NCBI GenBank assembly: GCA_016278725.1
Contig: JADQBG010000015.1
Span: 124,001-188,000 of the forward strand
DNA from: Actinomycetota bacterium
GTDB lineage: Bacteria; Actinomycetota; Thermoleophilia; RBG-16-64-13
Direction: 5' to 3'
DNA length: 64,000 nucleotides
The notes under the pieces are model-generated. The model had not been told where the DNA came from, ran no database searches, and saw nothing but the letters and a program-made list of their open reading frames with translations. A program made the translations under genes and the position numbers. Below, piece by piece: positions 54,765 through 63,967 of this stretch (positions within the stretch are counted from its first letter, which is position 1; the number at the start of each line of letters is the position of its first letter).

Positions 54765-56459
54765 TCAGATTCCCTCGCGGGGCGCGGCCGGCTTGACGCG
54801 AAGCACGGCCCCTTCCTCGGCTCCGGAGACGGCGGCTACGTACCGGCCCAGCACGCCGCCGGTTTCCAGCACCGGCGGCCGCCAGGCCGACCTCCTCGTT
54901 TCCAATTCCGCCTCCGCCACCTCGAGGGTCATGCGGCGGGCGGGGATGTCTATGGAGATGATGTCGCCTTCCTCCACCAGGGCGATGGGGCCGCCGTCCA
55001 CCGCCTCCGGGGCGGCGTGGCCGATGCTGGCTCCCCGGCTGGCCCCGCTGAAGCGGCCGTCCGTGACCAGGGCCACCGAGTCGTCGAGCCCCAGGCCGGC
55101 GAGCGCCGAGGTGGGCGTGAGCATTTCGGGCATGCCCGGCCCCCCTTTGGGGCCGCAGTAGCGGATCACCACCACGTCACCCGGGCGGATGGCCTGCGCC
55201 TCGATGGCGCTCACGGCGGAGGCTTCGTCCTCGAAAACCCGGGCCGGGCCGGAATGCACCAGCATCTCGGGAAGCACCGCGGCCTCCTTGACCACGGCGC
55301 CGCGCGGCGCCAGATTGCCGTAGAGAATGGCCAGGCCGCCTGTCTGATTGTAGGCCCGGTCAAAGGGGCGGATGACTTCGGCATCGCGAACCGGGCGCGC
55401 CTGGTACTGATCGCGGAGGCTGCCCCCGGAGATGGTCGGAGTGGAGCCGTCCACCAGTTCGCGCTCGGACAGCCGGTTGAGCACCGCCATCACGCCGCCC
55501 GCCCGTTCCAAGTCGTCCATGTAGTGAGCCCCGGCCGGCGACATCTTCACCACCTGCGGAGTCCGGCCGCTCACCTCGTTGAAGGACTCCAGCGGCAATG
55601 CGACGCCGGCCTCGCCGGCGATGGCCTCGAGGTGGAGCACGGTGTTTGTCGAGCAGCCCAGCGCCGCATCGAGGGCCAGAGCGTTCCGCAGGCCGGCCTC
55701 AGTGATGTAACGGCGCGCCCCCCACTCCTGCTTGACAACCTCCACAGCCTGCGCCCCGGTCGCGCGGGCCAAGGCCAGGCGCGACGAATAGACCGCGGGA
55801 ATGGTGGCGTCGCCGGGCAACGAGAAGCCCAGCACTTCGGTCAGGCAGCTCATGGAGTTGGCGGTGAAGAGGCCCGCGCAGGATCCGCAGGTGGGACAGG
55901 CGGACCCCTCGAGCTCCGCCAGTTCGTCCGCGTCCATGGAGCCGGCGAAGTACTGACCGACCGCTTCGAAGACGTCCTTGAGGTCCACCTTGCGGCCGCG
56001 GTGCTCGCCGGGAAGCATGGGACCGCCGGAGATGACCGCGGTGGGCACGTCCACCCGCACCGCTCCCATCACCATCCCGGGCACGACCTTGTCGCAGTTG
56101 GGAATGAGAACCAGGCCGTCCAGGCCGTGGCCCTCCACCATGATCTCCACGGAATCGGCAATGGTCTCGCGGGAGACCAGGCTGAACTTCATCCCCCGGT
56201 GATTCATGGCGATGCCGTCGCAAACGCCGATGACGTTGAATTCGAGCGGCACGCCGCCGCCCTGCCACACGCCGAACTTGACCTGCTCAGCCAGCTGACG
56301 CAGGTGCATGTGGCCGGGGATGAGCTCGTTATACGAGTTGGCAATGCCGATGAGGGGGCGGTTCGCGTCGGAGGGGCTGAGCCCCAAGGCGTTCATCAGA
56401 GACCTGTGGGGAGCCCGCCCGGGTCCTTGGGTAACCGCGTCACTGCGTCTGCCTGCCAC
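54765..56459 (-). CDS. ilvD: Dihydroxy-acid dehydratase
   Basis: IlvD dehydrates 2,3-dihydroxy acids to 2-oxo acids, the third step of branched-chain synthesis, with an iron-sulfur cluster. The 564-residue protein has [49 protein letters not shown] (cluster Cys) and [21 protein letters not shown] 56459 follows GAGAGGAGA. It is the first gene of ilvD-ilvB-ilvN, followed by ilvC. Confidence 0.96.
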   Translation of the reverse strand: MAGRRSDAVTQGPGRAPHRSLMNALGLSPSDANRPLIGIANSYNELIPGHMHLRQLAEQVKFGVWQGGGVPLEFNVIGVCDGIAMNHRGMKFSLVSRETIADSVEIMVEGHGLDGLVLIPNCDKVVPGMVMGAVRVDVPTAVISGGPMLPGEHRGRKVDLKDVFEAVGQYFAGSMDADELAELEGSACPTCGSCAGLFTANSMSCLTEVLGFSLPGDATIPAVYSSRLALARATGAQAVEVVKQEWGARRYITEAGLRNALALDAALGCSTNTVLHLEAIAGEAGVALPLESFNEVSGRTPQVVKMSPAGAHYMDDLERAGGVMAVLNRLSERELVDGSTPTISGGSLRDQYQARPVRDAEVIRPFDRAYNQTGGLAILYGNLAPRGAVVKEAAVLPEMLVHSGPARVFEDEASAVSAIEAQAIRPGDVVVIRYCGPKGGPGMPEMLTPTSALAGLGLDDSVALVTDGRFSGASRGASIGHAAPEAVDGGPIALVEEGDIISIDIPARRMTLEVAEAELETRRSAWRPPVLETGGVLGRYVAAVSGAEEGAVLRVKPAAPREGI

Positions 56460-56708
56460 CTGAGTCTCCTCTCGCCGTCTTTACCCCGCCGGCCCACGGG
56501 ATGGCCGTGTCCAACGGAACCGCTCTGGTATGCGAACGGAAGCAAAAGCGCAGTTTACAAGATTCGCCGGGTCAGAACCAATAGAAAGCCCACGCCGGCG
56601 GGCGCCCGGGGAACCCGGGCCCGGGCCCGAAGGCCCAAGGGCCGGGCAGCACCTCGCTCGCCCCATCTGGGGGGATGGTGTGGCGCTCCACATCTATTAG
56701 ACATAGTC
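56460..56708. other. Leader of ilvD, GC-rich, no gene
   Basis: This part of the divergent region contains GC-rich hairpins (for example GGGCC-CGAA-GGCCC near 56625) and no credible reading frame. I searched for a Leu/Ile/Val-rich leader peptide like that of leuA and did not find one. Confidence 0.4.
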
Positions 56709-56724
56709 CTGTGAACGGTCACAG
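56709..56724. promoter_or_regulatory. Palindrome in the ilvD/aminotransferase divergent region
   Basis: CTGTGA-ACGG-TCACAG is a perfect 6-base inverted repeat. It resembles CRP/FNR-family half-sites but with a 4-bp spacer. It lies in the control region of either ilvD or the class III aminotransferase, within a weak forward promoter match (TTAGAC-N17-CACAGT). Confidence 0.45.
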
Positions 56725-56974
56725 TGCACTCGGGCCGGCCGAGCGATAGAGTGGCCTCAAATGGTCAACCATTCCGAGGAGGGCGAGTGCCGGACCGATT
56801 TCCTGAAGGCCGCCTCGACGGCGAGCGAACTCGAGAAGAAAGCGATCCCCTGCGGGAGCGTCGCACTCTGAAGCCGCCTCCCCGCCCCCAATACCGGTTG
56901 ACCATCGGCAGACTCGCCGGCGAGCTCTGGGGAAGACCCGCCGCGTTCCGCCCGAGAGAGGAGCGCCCGACCCG

Positions 56975-58309
56975 ATGAACAACGAGCAGCTAAACCGCAT
57001 GCGCGACGAGGAGGTGCCCCGCGGCCCCTTCAACGTCACCCGGATTTTCGCGGACAGCGCCAAAAACGCCACCATTACCGACGTGGAGGGCAGAGAGTAC
57101 ATCGACTTCGCCGGTGGGATCGGGGTCATGGGCGTGGGCCACGCGCACCCCAAGGTGGTCCAGGCCGTGCAGGATCAGGCGGCCCACTTCTCGCACACCT
57201 GCTTTCACGTGGTGATGTACGAGGCTTACGTCGAACTGGCCCGGCGAATGAACCGGCTGGCGCCCGGCGATTTCGCGAAGAAGACCATGTTCGCCAATTC
57301 CGGAGCCGAGGCCGTGGAAAACGCCGTGAAGATCGCCCGCCACGCCACCGGGCGCGACGCGGTCATCGCCTTCGAAGACGGCTTCCACGGCCGCACGCTG
57401 CTGGCCATGGGGCTGACCTCCAAGGTCATGCCCTACAAAGCCGGCTTCGGCCCCTTCCCCCCGGAGATCTACCGCATTCCCTACGCCTACTGTTACCGCT
57501 GCCCGCTCAAGCTGGATCACGAGACCTGCGGGACCGCCTGCGCCGAGCTGTTGGAGGATGCCTTCAAGAACTACGTGGAGGCAGAAGAGGTGGCCGCTGT
57601 GGTCGTCGAGCCGATTCTGGGCGAAGGCGGCTTCGTCACCCCGCCGCCGGACTACTTCCCCAGACTGAAGGCGACATGTGAGCGGCACGGCATCGTCTTC
57701 GTCGCGGACGAGGTGCAGTCGGGCTTCGGCCGCACCGGCCGGATGTTCGCCATCGAGCATTGGGGCGTTGAGCCCGATCTGATCTGCACGGCCAAGTCGC
57801 TGGCCGCGGGCTATCCCCTTTCGGCGGTCACCGGCCGAGCGGAGCTGATGGACGACCCGCAGGTGGGTGGCCTGGGCGGCACTTACGGCGGCAACCCCGT
57901 CGCCTGCCGGGCGGCCCTCGCGGTCCTTGACATCATCGAGGAAGAGGGACTTCTCCAACGCGCCGAGCTCATCGGGGCCCGGATCCGCAAGGCCTTCATG
58001 GACTTCCAAGAGGAGTTCGAAGTGATCGGGGACGTCCGCGGGGTCGGGGCCATGGTGGCCATGGAAATGGTGCTTCACCGGGAGGCCAAGACCCCCGCCG
58101 CCGATCTGACCAAAGCACTGGTCGGCCGGGCGGTCCAGAAAGGGCTCATCATGATCTCGGCCGGCACCTACGGCAATGTCATCCGGCCGCTGATGCCCCT
58201 CACCATCGAGGACGAGGTGCTTGAGCGCGGCCTGGACATTCTCCATGAATCTCTGCAAGAGGTGGTGCGGGAAACCGCGACCCCTTCACCCGCGCAAACC
58301 GGAGCCTAG
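56975..58309 (+). CDS. Class III aminotransferase (4-aminobutyrate/omega-amino acid type)
   Basis: This 444-residue PLP enzyme shows YIDFAGGIGVMGVGHAHPKV, FANSGAEAVENAVKIARHAT, FHGRTLLAMGLTSK, VVEPILGEGGF, FVADEVQSGFGRTG and the PLP lysine K274 in CTAKSLAAGYPL. It is close to the GABA aminotransferase group, with 2-oxoglutarate as likely acceptor. Related enzymes use beta-alanine, ornithine or other amines, so gabT is not certain. GAGAGAGGAG precedes ATG 56975. Glutamate dehydrogenase starts 19 bp later. Confidence 0.92.
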   Translation: MNNEQLNRMRDEEVPRGPFNVTRIFADSAKNATITDVEGREYIDFAGGIGVMGVGHAHPKVVQAVQDQAAHFSHTCFHVVMYEAYVELARRMNRLAPGDFAKKTMFANSGAEAVENAVKIARHATGRDAVIAFEDGFHGRTLLAMGLTSKVMPYKAGFGPFPPEIYRIPYAYCYRCPLKLDHETCGTACAELLEDAFKNYVEAEEVAAVVVEPILGEGGFVTPPPDYFPRLKATCERHGIVFVADEVQSGFGRTGRMFAIEHWGVEPDLICTAKSLAAGYPLSAVTGRAELMDDPQVGGLGGTYGGNPVACRAALAVLDIIEEEGLLQRAELIGARIRKAFMDFQEEFEVIGDVRGVGAMVAMEMVLHREAKTPAADLTKALVGRAVQKGLIMISAGTYGNVIRPLMPLTIEDEVLERGLDILHESLQEVVRETATPSPAQTGA

Positions 58310-58328
58310 GACCCTAAGGAGCCGCCCC

Positions 58329-59597
58329 ATGTCCATCAGCGTGCGACAGATAGACGAAACCAAACCGCTCGAGGTCGCGCTTCACCAGTTCGATCAGGCC
58401 GCGAGTTTCCTCAAGCTCCAGGAAGGGCTCCGGCAGGTGCTGCGCACCGGGCATCGGGAATTGACGGTGCACTTTCCGGTGGCGATGGACGACGGCAGTA
58501 CCCGCATGTTCACCGGCTACCGCGTGCAGCACTCGATCAGCCGCGGCCCCGGCAAAGGCGGGATCCGCTATCACCCGAACGTAGACCTGGATGAAGTGCG
58601 CGCACTGGCCGCCTGGATGAGCTGGAAGTGCGGGGTCATGAACATCCCCTTCGGCGGAGCCAAGGGAGGGGTGCAGTGCAACCCCAAGGAGCTCTCCCTG
58701 GCCGAACTCGAGCGGATGACGCGCCGCTTCACCTGGGAGATTGCGCCGTTGATCGGGCCGGATCAGGACATCCCCGCGCCCGACGTCTACACCAACGCTC
58801 AGACCATGGCCTGGATCATGGACACCTACTCCATGTTCAAGGGCCACACGGTCACGGGCGTGGTGACGGGTAAGCCCATTGAGATCGGCGGCAGCTTGGG
58901 CCGCGAGTCCGCCACCGCCCAGGGCTGCGTGTACGCCGTTCGGGAAAGCTTCCGCCACATGGGCATGGACCTGGAGGAAAGCACCGCGGCGGTGCAGGGC
59001 TTCGGCAACGCCGGCTACCACGCCGCCCGGCTGCTCTCCGAGATGGGCGTGCGCGTGGTCGCCGTCAGCGACTCGTCCGGGGGAGCGTTCAACTCCGAGG
59101 GACTAGACGTCCAGGCGCTCAAAGAGTGGAAGGCGGAGATGGGCACCGTGGCCGGAGCCGCCGGCACGGACGAGATCACCAACGCCGAGCTCTTGGAACT
59201 GCCGGTCGACGTGCTGGTTCCGGCGGCGATGGAAGGTCAGATCACCGGCCACAACGCCGACCGCGTGCGGGCGCGGATAGTGGCGGAGGCGGCCAACGGC
59301 CCCACCACGCCTTCGGCCGATGAGATCCTCTACGATAAGGGCGTCTTCGTGGTGCCCGACATTCTCGCGAACGGCGGGGGGGTCACGGTCAGCTATTTCG
59401 AGTGGGTGCAGAACACCCAGAAACTCTTCTGGAACGAAGCCGACATCAACCAGAAGCTGGACAGCATCATGACCCGGGCCTTCCACGAAGTCCTGGACAT
59501 CGCGCAAAAAGAACGCGTGCCGATGCGCACCGCCGCCTACATCCTGGGTGTGGGCCGGGTGGCGAACGCCAAGAAGCTGCGGGGAGTCTTCCCGTAG
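58329..59597 (+). CDS. gdhA: Glutamate dehydrogenase (NAD(P)-dependent)
   Basis: The 422-residue enzyme interconverts glutamate and 2-oxoglutarate plus ammonia. The dehydrogenase signature is present: GKGGIRYHPNV, then the catalytic Lys in PFGGAKGGVQ, DIPAPDVYTNAQTMAWIMD, and the Rossmann GFGNAGYHAARLL. It is the hexameric type common in thermophiles. AAGGAG precedes ATG 58329. With the preceding aminotransferase it would recycle amino groups taken from amino acids to ammonia. Confidence 0.95.
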   Translation: MSISVRQIDETKPLEVALHQFDQAASFLKLQEGLRQVLRTGHRELTVHFPVAMDDGSTRMFTGYRVQHSISRGPGKGGIRYHPNVDLDEVRALAAWMSWKCGVMNIPFGGAKGGVQCNPKELSLAELERMTRRFTWEIAPLIGPDQDIPAPDVYTNAQTMAWIMDTYSMFKGHTVTGVVTGKPIEIGGSLGRESATAQGCVYAVRESFRHMGMDLEESTAAVQGFGNAGYHAARLLSEMGVRVVAVSDSSGGAFNSEGLDVQALKEWKAEMGTVAGAAGTDEITNAELLELPVDVLVPAAMEGQITGHNADRVRARIVAEAANGPTTPSADEILYDKGVFVVPDILANGGGVTVSYFEWVQNTQKLFWNEADINQKLDSIMTRAFHEVLDIAQKERVPMRTAAYILGVGRVANAKKLRGVFP

Positions 59598-59625
59598 AGA
59601 GAACGAACAGGCAACGACCGGATTG

Positions 59626-59652
59626 GCGGCGCCCCGTGAATCGGGGCGCCGC
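59626..59652 (+). terminator. Perfect 11-bp hairpin between gdhA and the first AOR
   Basis: GCGGCGCCCCG (59626-59636) and CGGGGCGCCGC (59642-59652) surround TGAAT. The genes go the same way, so it may end gdhA transcripts or set the ratio of gdhA to AOR mRNA. No T tract follows. Confidence 0.6.
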
Positions 59653-59683
59653 GAGCACGTTCACGGAGTAATGAGGAGGGGGC

Positions 59684-61528
59684 ATGCAGACCAACGGCAT
59701 GGAGCGCTACGAAATCCTTCGGGTGGACCTGAGCAAGGGAACCGCCGCTCGCGAGGAGGTCCCGCCTGAGCTGATTCAGCAGTTCGTCGGCGGCAAGGGT
59801 CTGGCCACCCACTACCTGGCCAAGGAACTGCCGGCAGGCGCCGACCCCTTGGGCCCGGATAACCCGCTCATCTTCATGACCGGGCCCGTCAGCGGAATCT
59901 ATCCCGGCACCACCCGCCACATCACCGTGACCAAGTCCCCGCTGACCGGCGCGTATCTGGACAGCACCGCCGGCGGCTACTTCGCCTGGGAGCTTCGCCG
60001 GGCCGGGCTGCTGGGGATCATCGTGCAGGGAGCCTCCGAGCAACCGGTCTATCTGCGGGTGAGCGACGGCGAAGCCGCGCTCGAGGACGCGGCCGAGCTG
60101 ATGGGCCGCTCGATCATCGAGGTCGACGACGACCCCCGTTTTGCCGACTACCGGGTGGCCGCCATCGGCCCCGCCGGAGAGAACCGGGTGCTCTACGCCA
60201 ACATCGGGAACAACGCGGGCCGCACCAAGAACGGCCGTTCCGGCTACAACGGGCGCGGCGGCGCGGGTGCCGTGATGGGATCGAAGAACCTGAAAGCCAT
60301 CGCGGTCAGGGGCACCGGCCGGCCGGCAATATCCGAGGAGGTCAAAGGCCTGCGGGGCGAGTTCTCCAAGCGGATCAAACAGGAAGACTCCGACTCCTCC
60401 TGGCTCTTCGAAGCGGGCACGCCGATAATCGTCGACTGGACAGACGGGGTCCACGTGCTGCCCACCCGCAACTGGACGAGCGGCAGCTTCGAAGGCGCCG
60501 AGGCCATCGGCCACGAAGCCATCAAGGCCGAGAGAGAAGCTCAGGTCGGCTGCTACAACTGCCCGGTCAACTGCGGCCAGCAGGTGAAGGCCATGAGCGG
60601 CGCCTTCCCCGGTGCCTTCGCCGACAAGGTGGAGTACGAGACCATCGGCCTGGGCGCTTCCAACACGGGGAACGCGGATTTCTCCAGCATCGTGAAGTTC
60701 AGCGAGCTCTGCGACGAACTCGGCCTGGACACAATTTCCGCAGGAGCGGCGATCGCCTTCGCCATGGACTGCGCCGAAAAAGGGCTGATCGAGCATCCCA
60801 TCCGTTTCGGCGACTCGGCCGGCCAAGCCGAGCTTACTCAAGCCATCAGCGACCGCAGCGGTATGGGCGCGGATCTGGCCGACGGGATCCGCGCGGCCGC
60901 CGAGAAATGGGGCATCGACCGGGAGAAGGTCAACGTCTTCGAGGTCAAGGGCATGGAGTTTCCGGCCTACGACCCGCGGGGCTCGGTGGGCATGGCCATC
61001 GCCTACGCCACCGCCGACCGCGGCGCCTGTCACATGCCCTCCTGGCCGATCGCGGCCGACGCGCTCGGCGAGGACGACGCCGCCGACCCCTACAGCCCCG
61101 AGGGCAAATCGGAGTTCGTGATCGGCGAGCAGGACGAGAACACCGCCGAGTGGTCCCTGGTGGGCTGCGACTTCATCGTCTACGGAGCAGAGGACGCCGC
61201 CAAGATGCTGGGCAGCCTGGGGATCCAGATGACCCCAGAGGAGTACCTGCGCATGGGCCGGCGGGTCTGGAACCTGACGCGCCTGATCAACCTGCGCGAG
61301 GGCTTCACCGCGGCCGATGACGCGGTCCCGCCGGGCCTGGACAAGCCGCTCGAGGACAGCGGTCGAGTGCTCACCCCCGAGGTGTTTGCCCAGATGAAGT
61401 CGGATTACTACCGGCTTCGCGGCTGGGATGAGGCCGGCCGGCCGACGGCGCAACTGCTTGCCGAGCTGGACCTGGAAGAATATGCGCGGGACCTGGGGTT
61501 CTCGGCGGCCGAGGAGTCATCCTCGTGA
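59684..61528 (+). CDS. Tungsten-type aldehyde ferredoxin oxidoreductase (AOR), first of two
   Basis: AORs oxidise aldehydes to acids with a tungsten bis-pterin and a 4Fe-4S cluster, passing electrons to ferredoxin. The 614-residue protein has LRVDLSKGTAAREEV, GGKGLATHYL, TGPVSGIYPGTTRH, the cluster Cys C290, C293, C297 and C495 (the spacing of Pyrococcus AOR), KVEYETIGLG and a DELGLDT pterin-type motif. GAGGAGGGGG sets ATG 59684; a second ATG is at 59699. Its stop overlaps the second AOR by GTGA, so the two may form a heteromer. Which aldehyde it uses is unknown. Confidence 0.94.
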   Translation: MQTNGMERYEILRVDLSKGTAAREEVPPELIQQFVGGKGLATHYLAKELPAGADPLGPDNPLIFMTGPVSGIYPGTTRHITVTKSPLTGAYLDSTAGGYFAWELRRAGLLGIIVQGASEQPVYLRVSDGEAALEDAAELMGRSIIEVDDDPRFADYRVAAIGPAGENRVLYANIGNNAGRTKNGRSGYNGRGGAGAVMGSKNLKAIAVRGTGRPAISEEVKGLRGEFSKRIKQEDSDSSWLFEAGTPIIVDWTDGVHVLPTRNWTSGSFEGAEAIGHEAIKAEREAQVGCYNCPVNCGQQVKAMSGAFPGAFADKVEYETIGLGASNTGNADFSSIVKFSELCDELGLDTISAGAAIAFAMDCAEKGLIEHPIRFGDSAGQAELTQAISDRSGMGADLADGIRAAAEKWGIDREKVNVFEVKGMEFPAYDPRGSVGMAIAYATADRGACHMPSWPIAADALGEDDAADPYSPEGKSEFVIGEQDENTAEWSLVGCDFIVYGAEDAAKMLGSLGIQMTPEEYLRMGRRVWNLTRLINLREGFTAADDAVPPGLDKPLEDSGRVLTPEVFAQMKSDYYRLRGWDEAGRPTAQLLAELDLEEYARDLGFSAAEESSS

Positions 61529-63312
61529 CCCCGGCCCAGACCCCGGCCCAGACCCCGGCCCGGACCTGGCCCGAGATCTCCTCGCGGGTTCTCTGGGTGG
61601 ATCTGGGTCAGGGGACCACGGAGGGCCGGGAAGAGGAGCTCCCGCGTCCGTTGGGTCTGGGTGGAAAGGCGCTCGCCCTCTCGCTGCTCGAGCGGGAACT
61701 GGACCCCGCGGTCGATCCTCTCGCTCCCGAGAACCTGGTGATCCTTACCTCGAGCGAGATGGCCGGTTACGCCTTCCCCGGGTCCAACCGCGGAGGCATG
61801 TACACGAAGAGCCCGCTCACAGGCAGGTTTCTCGAGACCTCCGGGGGGGGTTCCTGGAGCAGGGCTTTGCGCGAGGCCGGCTGGGACGCAGTGGTGCTGC
61901 GGGGGGCTTCGTCCGAGCCCATCCACCTGCAGATAACCGAGGAGGGCGGCAAGCTGGTCTCGGCCGCTGATCTCTGGGGCGCCGATGTCTTCGAGGCCGA
62001 TGACTTGCTGGCGGGTATGGCAGATCGCCGCACCGCCCGCCTCGTCATCGGCACCGCCGGCGAGAACGGGGTCACCTATGCCTCCGTCCACAACGACAAG
62101 TTCCACGCGATGGGCCGGGGCGGGCTTGGAGCGGTGCTCGGCGCCAAACGGCTCAAGGCGATCACGGTGCATTCGCCGGGATCGTCCAAGCAGGGCGAGG
62201 TCGGCGAAGCCTTTGCCAGCGCGCGGCGCAAGGTGACCGGCGAGGCCGGTGGTTCTCCCACGGCGCAGGCTTACCGCCGTCTGGGAACCCCCATGTTGGT
62301 CGCGCTCATGAACGAGGCCGGAGGCTTCCCCTCCGCCTACTGGCAAAGTGGCGAGGTGGCCCACCGGGAGCGGCTGGAGGCCGAGGGCTACAGCGACTGG
62401 GCCGAGGTCAAGACCGAGAACTGCCCCCCCTGCCCCATGCGCTGCCGCAAGCGCCTGGAGGTGAAAGCCGGACCCTACGCCGGCCACGCCTTCCACGGAC
62501 CCGAGTACGAGACCATCTACGCCTTCGGCGGGCTCTGCCTGATAGAAGACCCGCAGCAGGTGGCCGCGCTTCACGAGGAATGCAACCGCCTGGGCATGGA
62601 CACCATCACCGCCGGCAATGCCGTCGCCCTGGCGATGGAGCTGGGCAAGCGGGGCATTAGGCAGGACGCTCCCGTGTACGGCGACTTCAGCGGGACCATG
62701 CGCCTCCTCGGCGAGGTCGCCGGCGGCTCCACCGAACTGGGCCGCTCCCTGGCCAAGGGCACGCGGATCGCCGCGGAGGAACTGGGGTTCGGCGAGGAAG
62801 CCGTTCAGGTCAAGGGGATGGAGCCCGCCGGTTACGACCCGCGGGCCACTCGGGGGATGGACTTGGCCTACGCCACCAGTCCCCGCGGGGCCTGCCACCT
62901 GCCCGCCACCTTCTACAAACCCACGCTCTCCGGCCTGACGCAGGACCTGGACGAGACCGAACTGGCCGAATTGTTCACCGACTACGAGGACCGATTGTTC
63001 CTGCACGACTGCCTCACCATGTGCCGGTTCTACCGCGACTTTCTCGACTGGCCCACGCTCCAGGCGATGGTCGGCGAACTCGCGGGGAGGCCGGTGGAGC
63101 TGCCCGAACTGCGCGAAGTGGTGCGCGGCCTGCTGACCCGGGTGCGGCGGCTGAACTTCGCCATGGGCATGACCGCCGCGGAGGATCGCCTGCCCCGCCG
63201 CTTCTTCGAAGAGGAACTGGAGCGGGCGCCCGCCCTCGACGAGGGCGAGTTCAAGCGAACGCTCGCCGCCTACTACGCGGTGCGCGGTTGGCCGGAGGGA
63301 GTTCCGAGCTAG
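61525..63312 (+). CDS. Second, diverged aldehyde ferredoxin oxidoreductase-family protein
   Basis: The 595-residue protein matches the AOR fold (RVLWVDLGQGTTEG, GGKALALSLL, TSSEMAGYAFPGSNRGG, GPEYETIYAFGGLC, RLGMDTITAGNA). Its cluster cysteines are C300, C303, C307 and C500, so it is likely to hold cluster and pterin. It differs from the first copy at many positions, and its N-terminus is a TPAQ-type repeat encoded by a 12-bp tandem DNA repeat. GTG 61525 overlaps the upstream stop. It could be a partner subunit or a paralog with another substrate. Confidence 0.92.
   Translation: MTPAQTPAQTPARTWPEISSRVLWVDLGQGTTEGREEELPRPLGLGGKALALSLLERELDPAVDPLAPENLVILTSSEMAGYAFPGSNRGGMYTKSPLTGRFLETSGGGSWSRALREAGWDAVVLRGASSEPIHLQITEEGGKLVSAADLWGADVFEADDLLAGMADRRTARLVIGTAGENGVTYASVHNDKFHAMGRGGLGAVLGAKRLKAITVHSPGSSKQGEVGEAFASARRKVTGEAGGSPTAQAYRRLGTPMLVALMNEAGGFPSAYWQSGEVAHRERLEAEGYSDWAEVKTENCPPCPMRCRKRLEVKAGPYAGHAFHGPEYETIYAFGGLCLIEDPQQVAALHEECNRLGMDTITAGNAVALAMELGKRGIRQDAPVYGDFSGTMRLLGEVAGGSTELGRSLAKGTRIAAEELGFGEEAVQVKGMEPAGYDPRATRGMDLAYATSPRGACHLPATFYKPTLSGLTQDLDETELAELFTDYEDRLFLHDCLTMCRFYRDFLDWPTLQAMVGELAGRPVELPELREVVRGLLTRVRRLNFAMGMTAAEDRLPRRFFEEELERAPALDEGEFKRTLAAYYAVRGWPEGVPS
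61528..61563 (+). repeat. Three 12-bp tandem repeats at the start of the second AOR
   Basis: ACCCCGGCCCAG is repeated at 61528-61539, 61540-61551 and, with one change, 61552-61563. It encodes the Thr-Pro-Ala-Gln string at the N-terminus and probably arose by slippage. Confidence 0.85.
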
Positions 63313-63374
63313 ACCCTTTCTCTCCGGGTTGATGCGCTCGCCTCCGCCTTTCGGCAGTCGGCATGGCCTTAATC

Positions 63375-63389
63375 TTGCCGTTTAGGCAA
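63375..63389. promoter_or_regulatory. Operator-like palindrome upstream of the Lrp gene
   Basis: TTGCC-GTTTA-GGCAA is a 15-bp inverted repeat 33 bp before the promoter -10. Its length suits a Lrp/AsnC-family site, so autoregulation is likely. Confidence 0.55.
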
Positions 63390-63407
63390 CATTGTGTGGC
63401 AGAGCTG

Positions 63408-63436
63408 TTGCTTTCGGCATCGGCCTTACCTATAGT
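63408..63436 (+). promoter_or_regulatory. Promoter of the Lrp gene
   Basis: TTGCTT (63408-63413), 17 bp, TATAGT (63431-63436) is a near-consensus sigma70-type promoter, placing the start near 63443. Confidence 0.7.
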
Positions 63437-63463
63437 GAGAGCTGACGAACCGGGGGGACTTCC

Positions 63464-63967
63464 ATCAAGCTCGATCAACTAGACCGCCGCATCATCGGCC
63501 TGCTGCAGGAAGACGGGCGCATGTCGTCCGCCGACGCGGCGCGTCGGCTTGGTGAGGTTTCCGACCGCACGGTGCGCTACCGCATCGACCGCCTGATCGA
63601 AAGCGGGGCCATCAGCGTGAGCGCGATCGTCAACCCGCGTGCGGTCGGCTACGGCGTGATCGCCGACGTCTGGATCGACACGGTGGCCGACCGGCTGTCG
63701 CAGGTGGCCGCGAGTCTGGCGGAGCTCGAGCAGGTGAGCTACGTGGCTTACTCCACCGGAGAACGCAACCTGAGCGTCCAGGTGTATGCGCGCAGCAACG
63801 AAGAGCTGCACGAGTTCGTCAGCGGCACCATAGCCCGCATCCCCGGTATCGCCCGGGTGCGCACGATGCTGGTGCCCCGCACCGTCAAGGACGTTCACCA
63901 ATGGCACATCCCCACGTCCCCAGACAAAGGCAGCATAACCGTGACAACCAAGGAGGAGAACAGATGA
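63464..63967 (+). CDS. Lrp/AsnC-family transcriptional regulator (probable ATC start)
   Basis: The protein has a Lrp-type HTH (LDQLDRRIIGLLQEDGRMS, EVSDRTVRYRIDRLIESG) and a C-terminal RAM/effector domain (VIADVWIDTVADRLSQVAAS). A full Lrp N-terminus needs codon ATC at 63464, which has GGGGGG just upstream; no ATG, GTG or TTG exists in frame between the TGA at 63443 and 63521. Starting at ATG 63521 would remove the first helix. It probably senses an amino acid and controls the AOR/glutamate locus, itself and the next gene, whose start overlaps its stop. Confidence 0.85.
   Translation: MKLDQLDRRIIGLLQEDGRMSSADAARRLGEVSDRTVRYRIDRLIESGAISVSAIVNPRAVGYGVIADVWIDTVADRLSQVAASLAELEQVSYVAYSTGERNLSVQVYARSNEELHEFVSGTIARIPGIARVRTMLVPRTVKDVHQWHIPTSPDKGSITVTTKEENR

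Noticed and set aside
56724..56978. Forward frame of 84 codons before the class III aminotransferase
   Set aside because: Arg/Pro-rich product typical of GC-rich non-coding DNA, no ribosome site; treated as leader.
61408..63006. Reverse frame of 532 codons over the second AOR
   Set aside because: Antisense of a gene with all cluster motifs in place; the reverse product resembles nothing.
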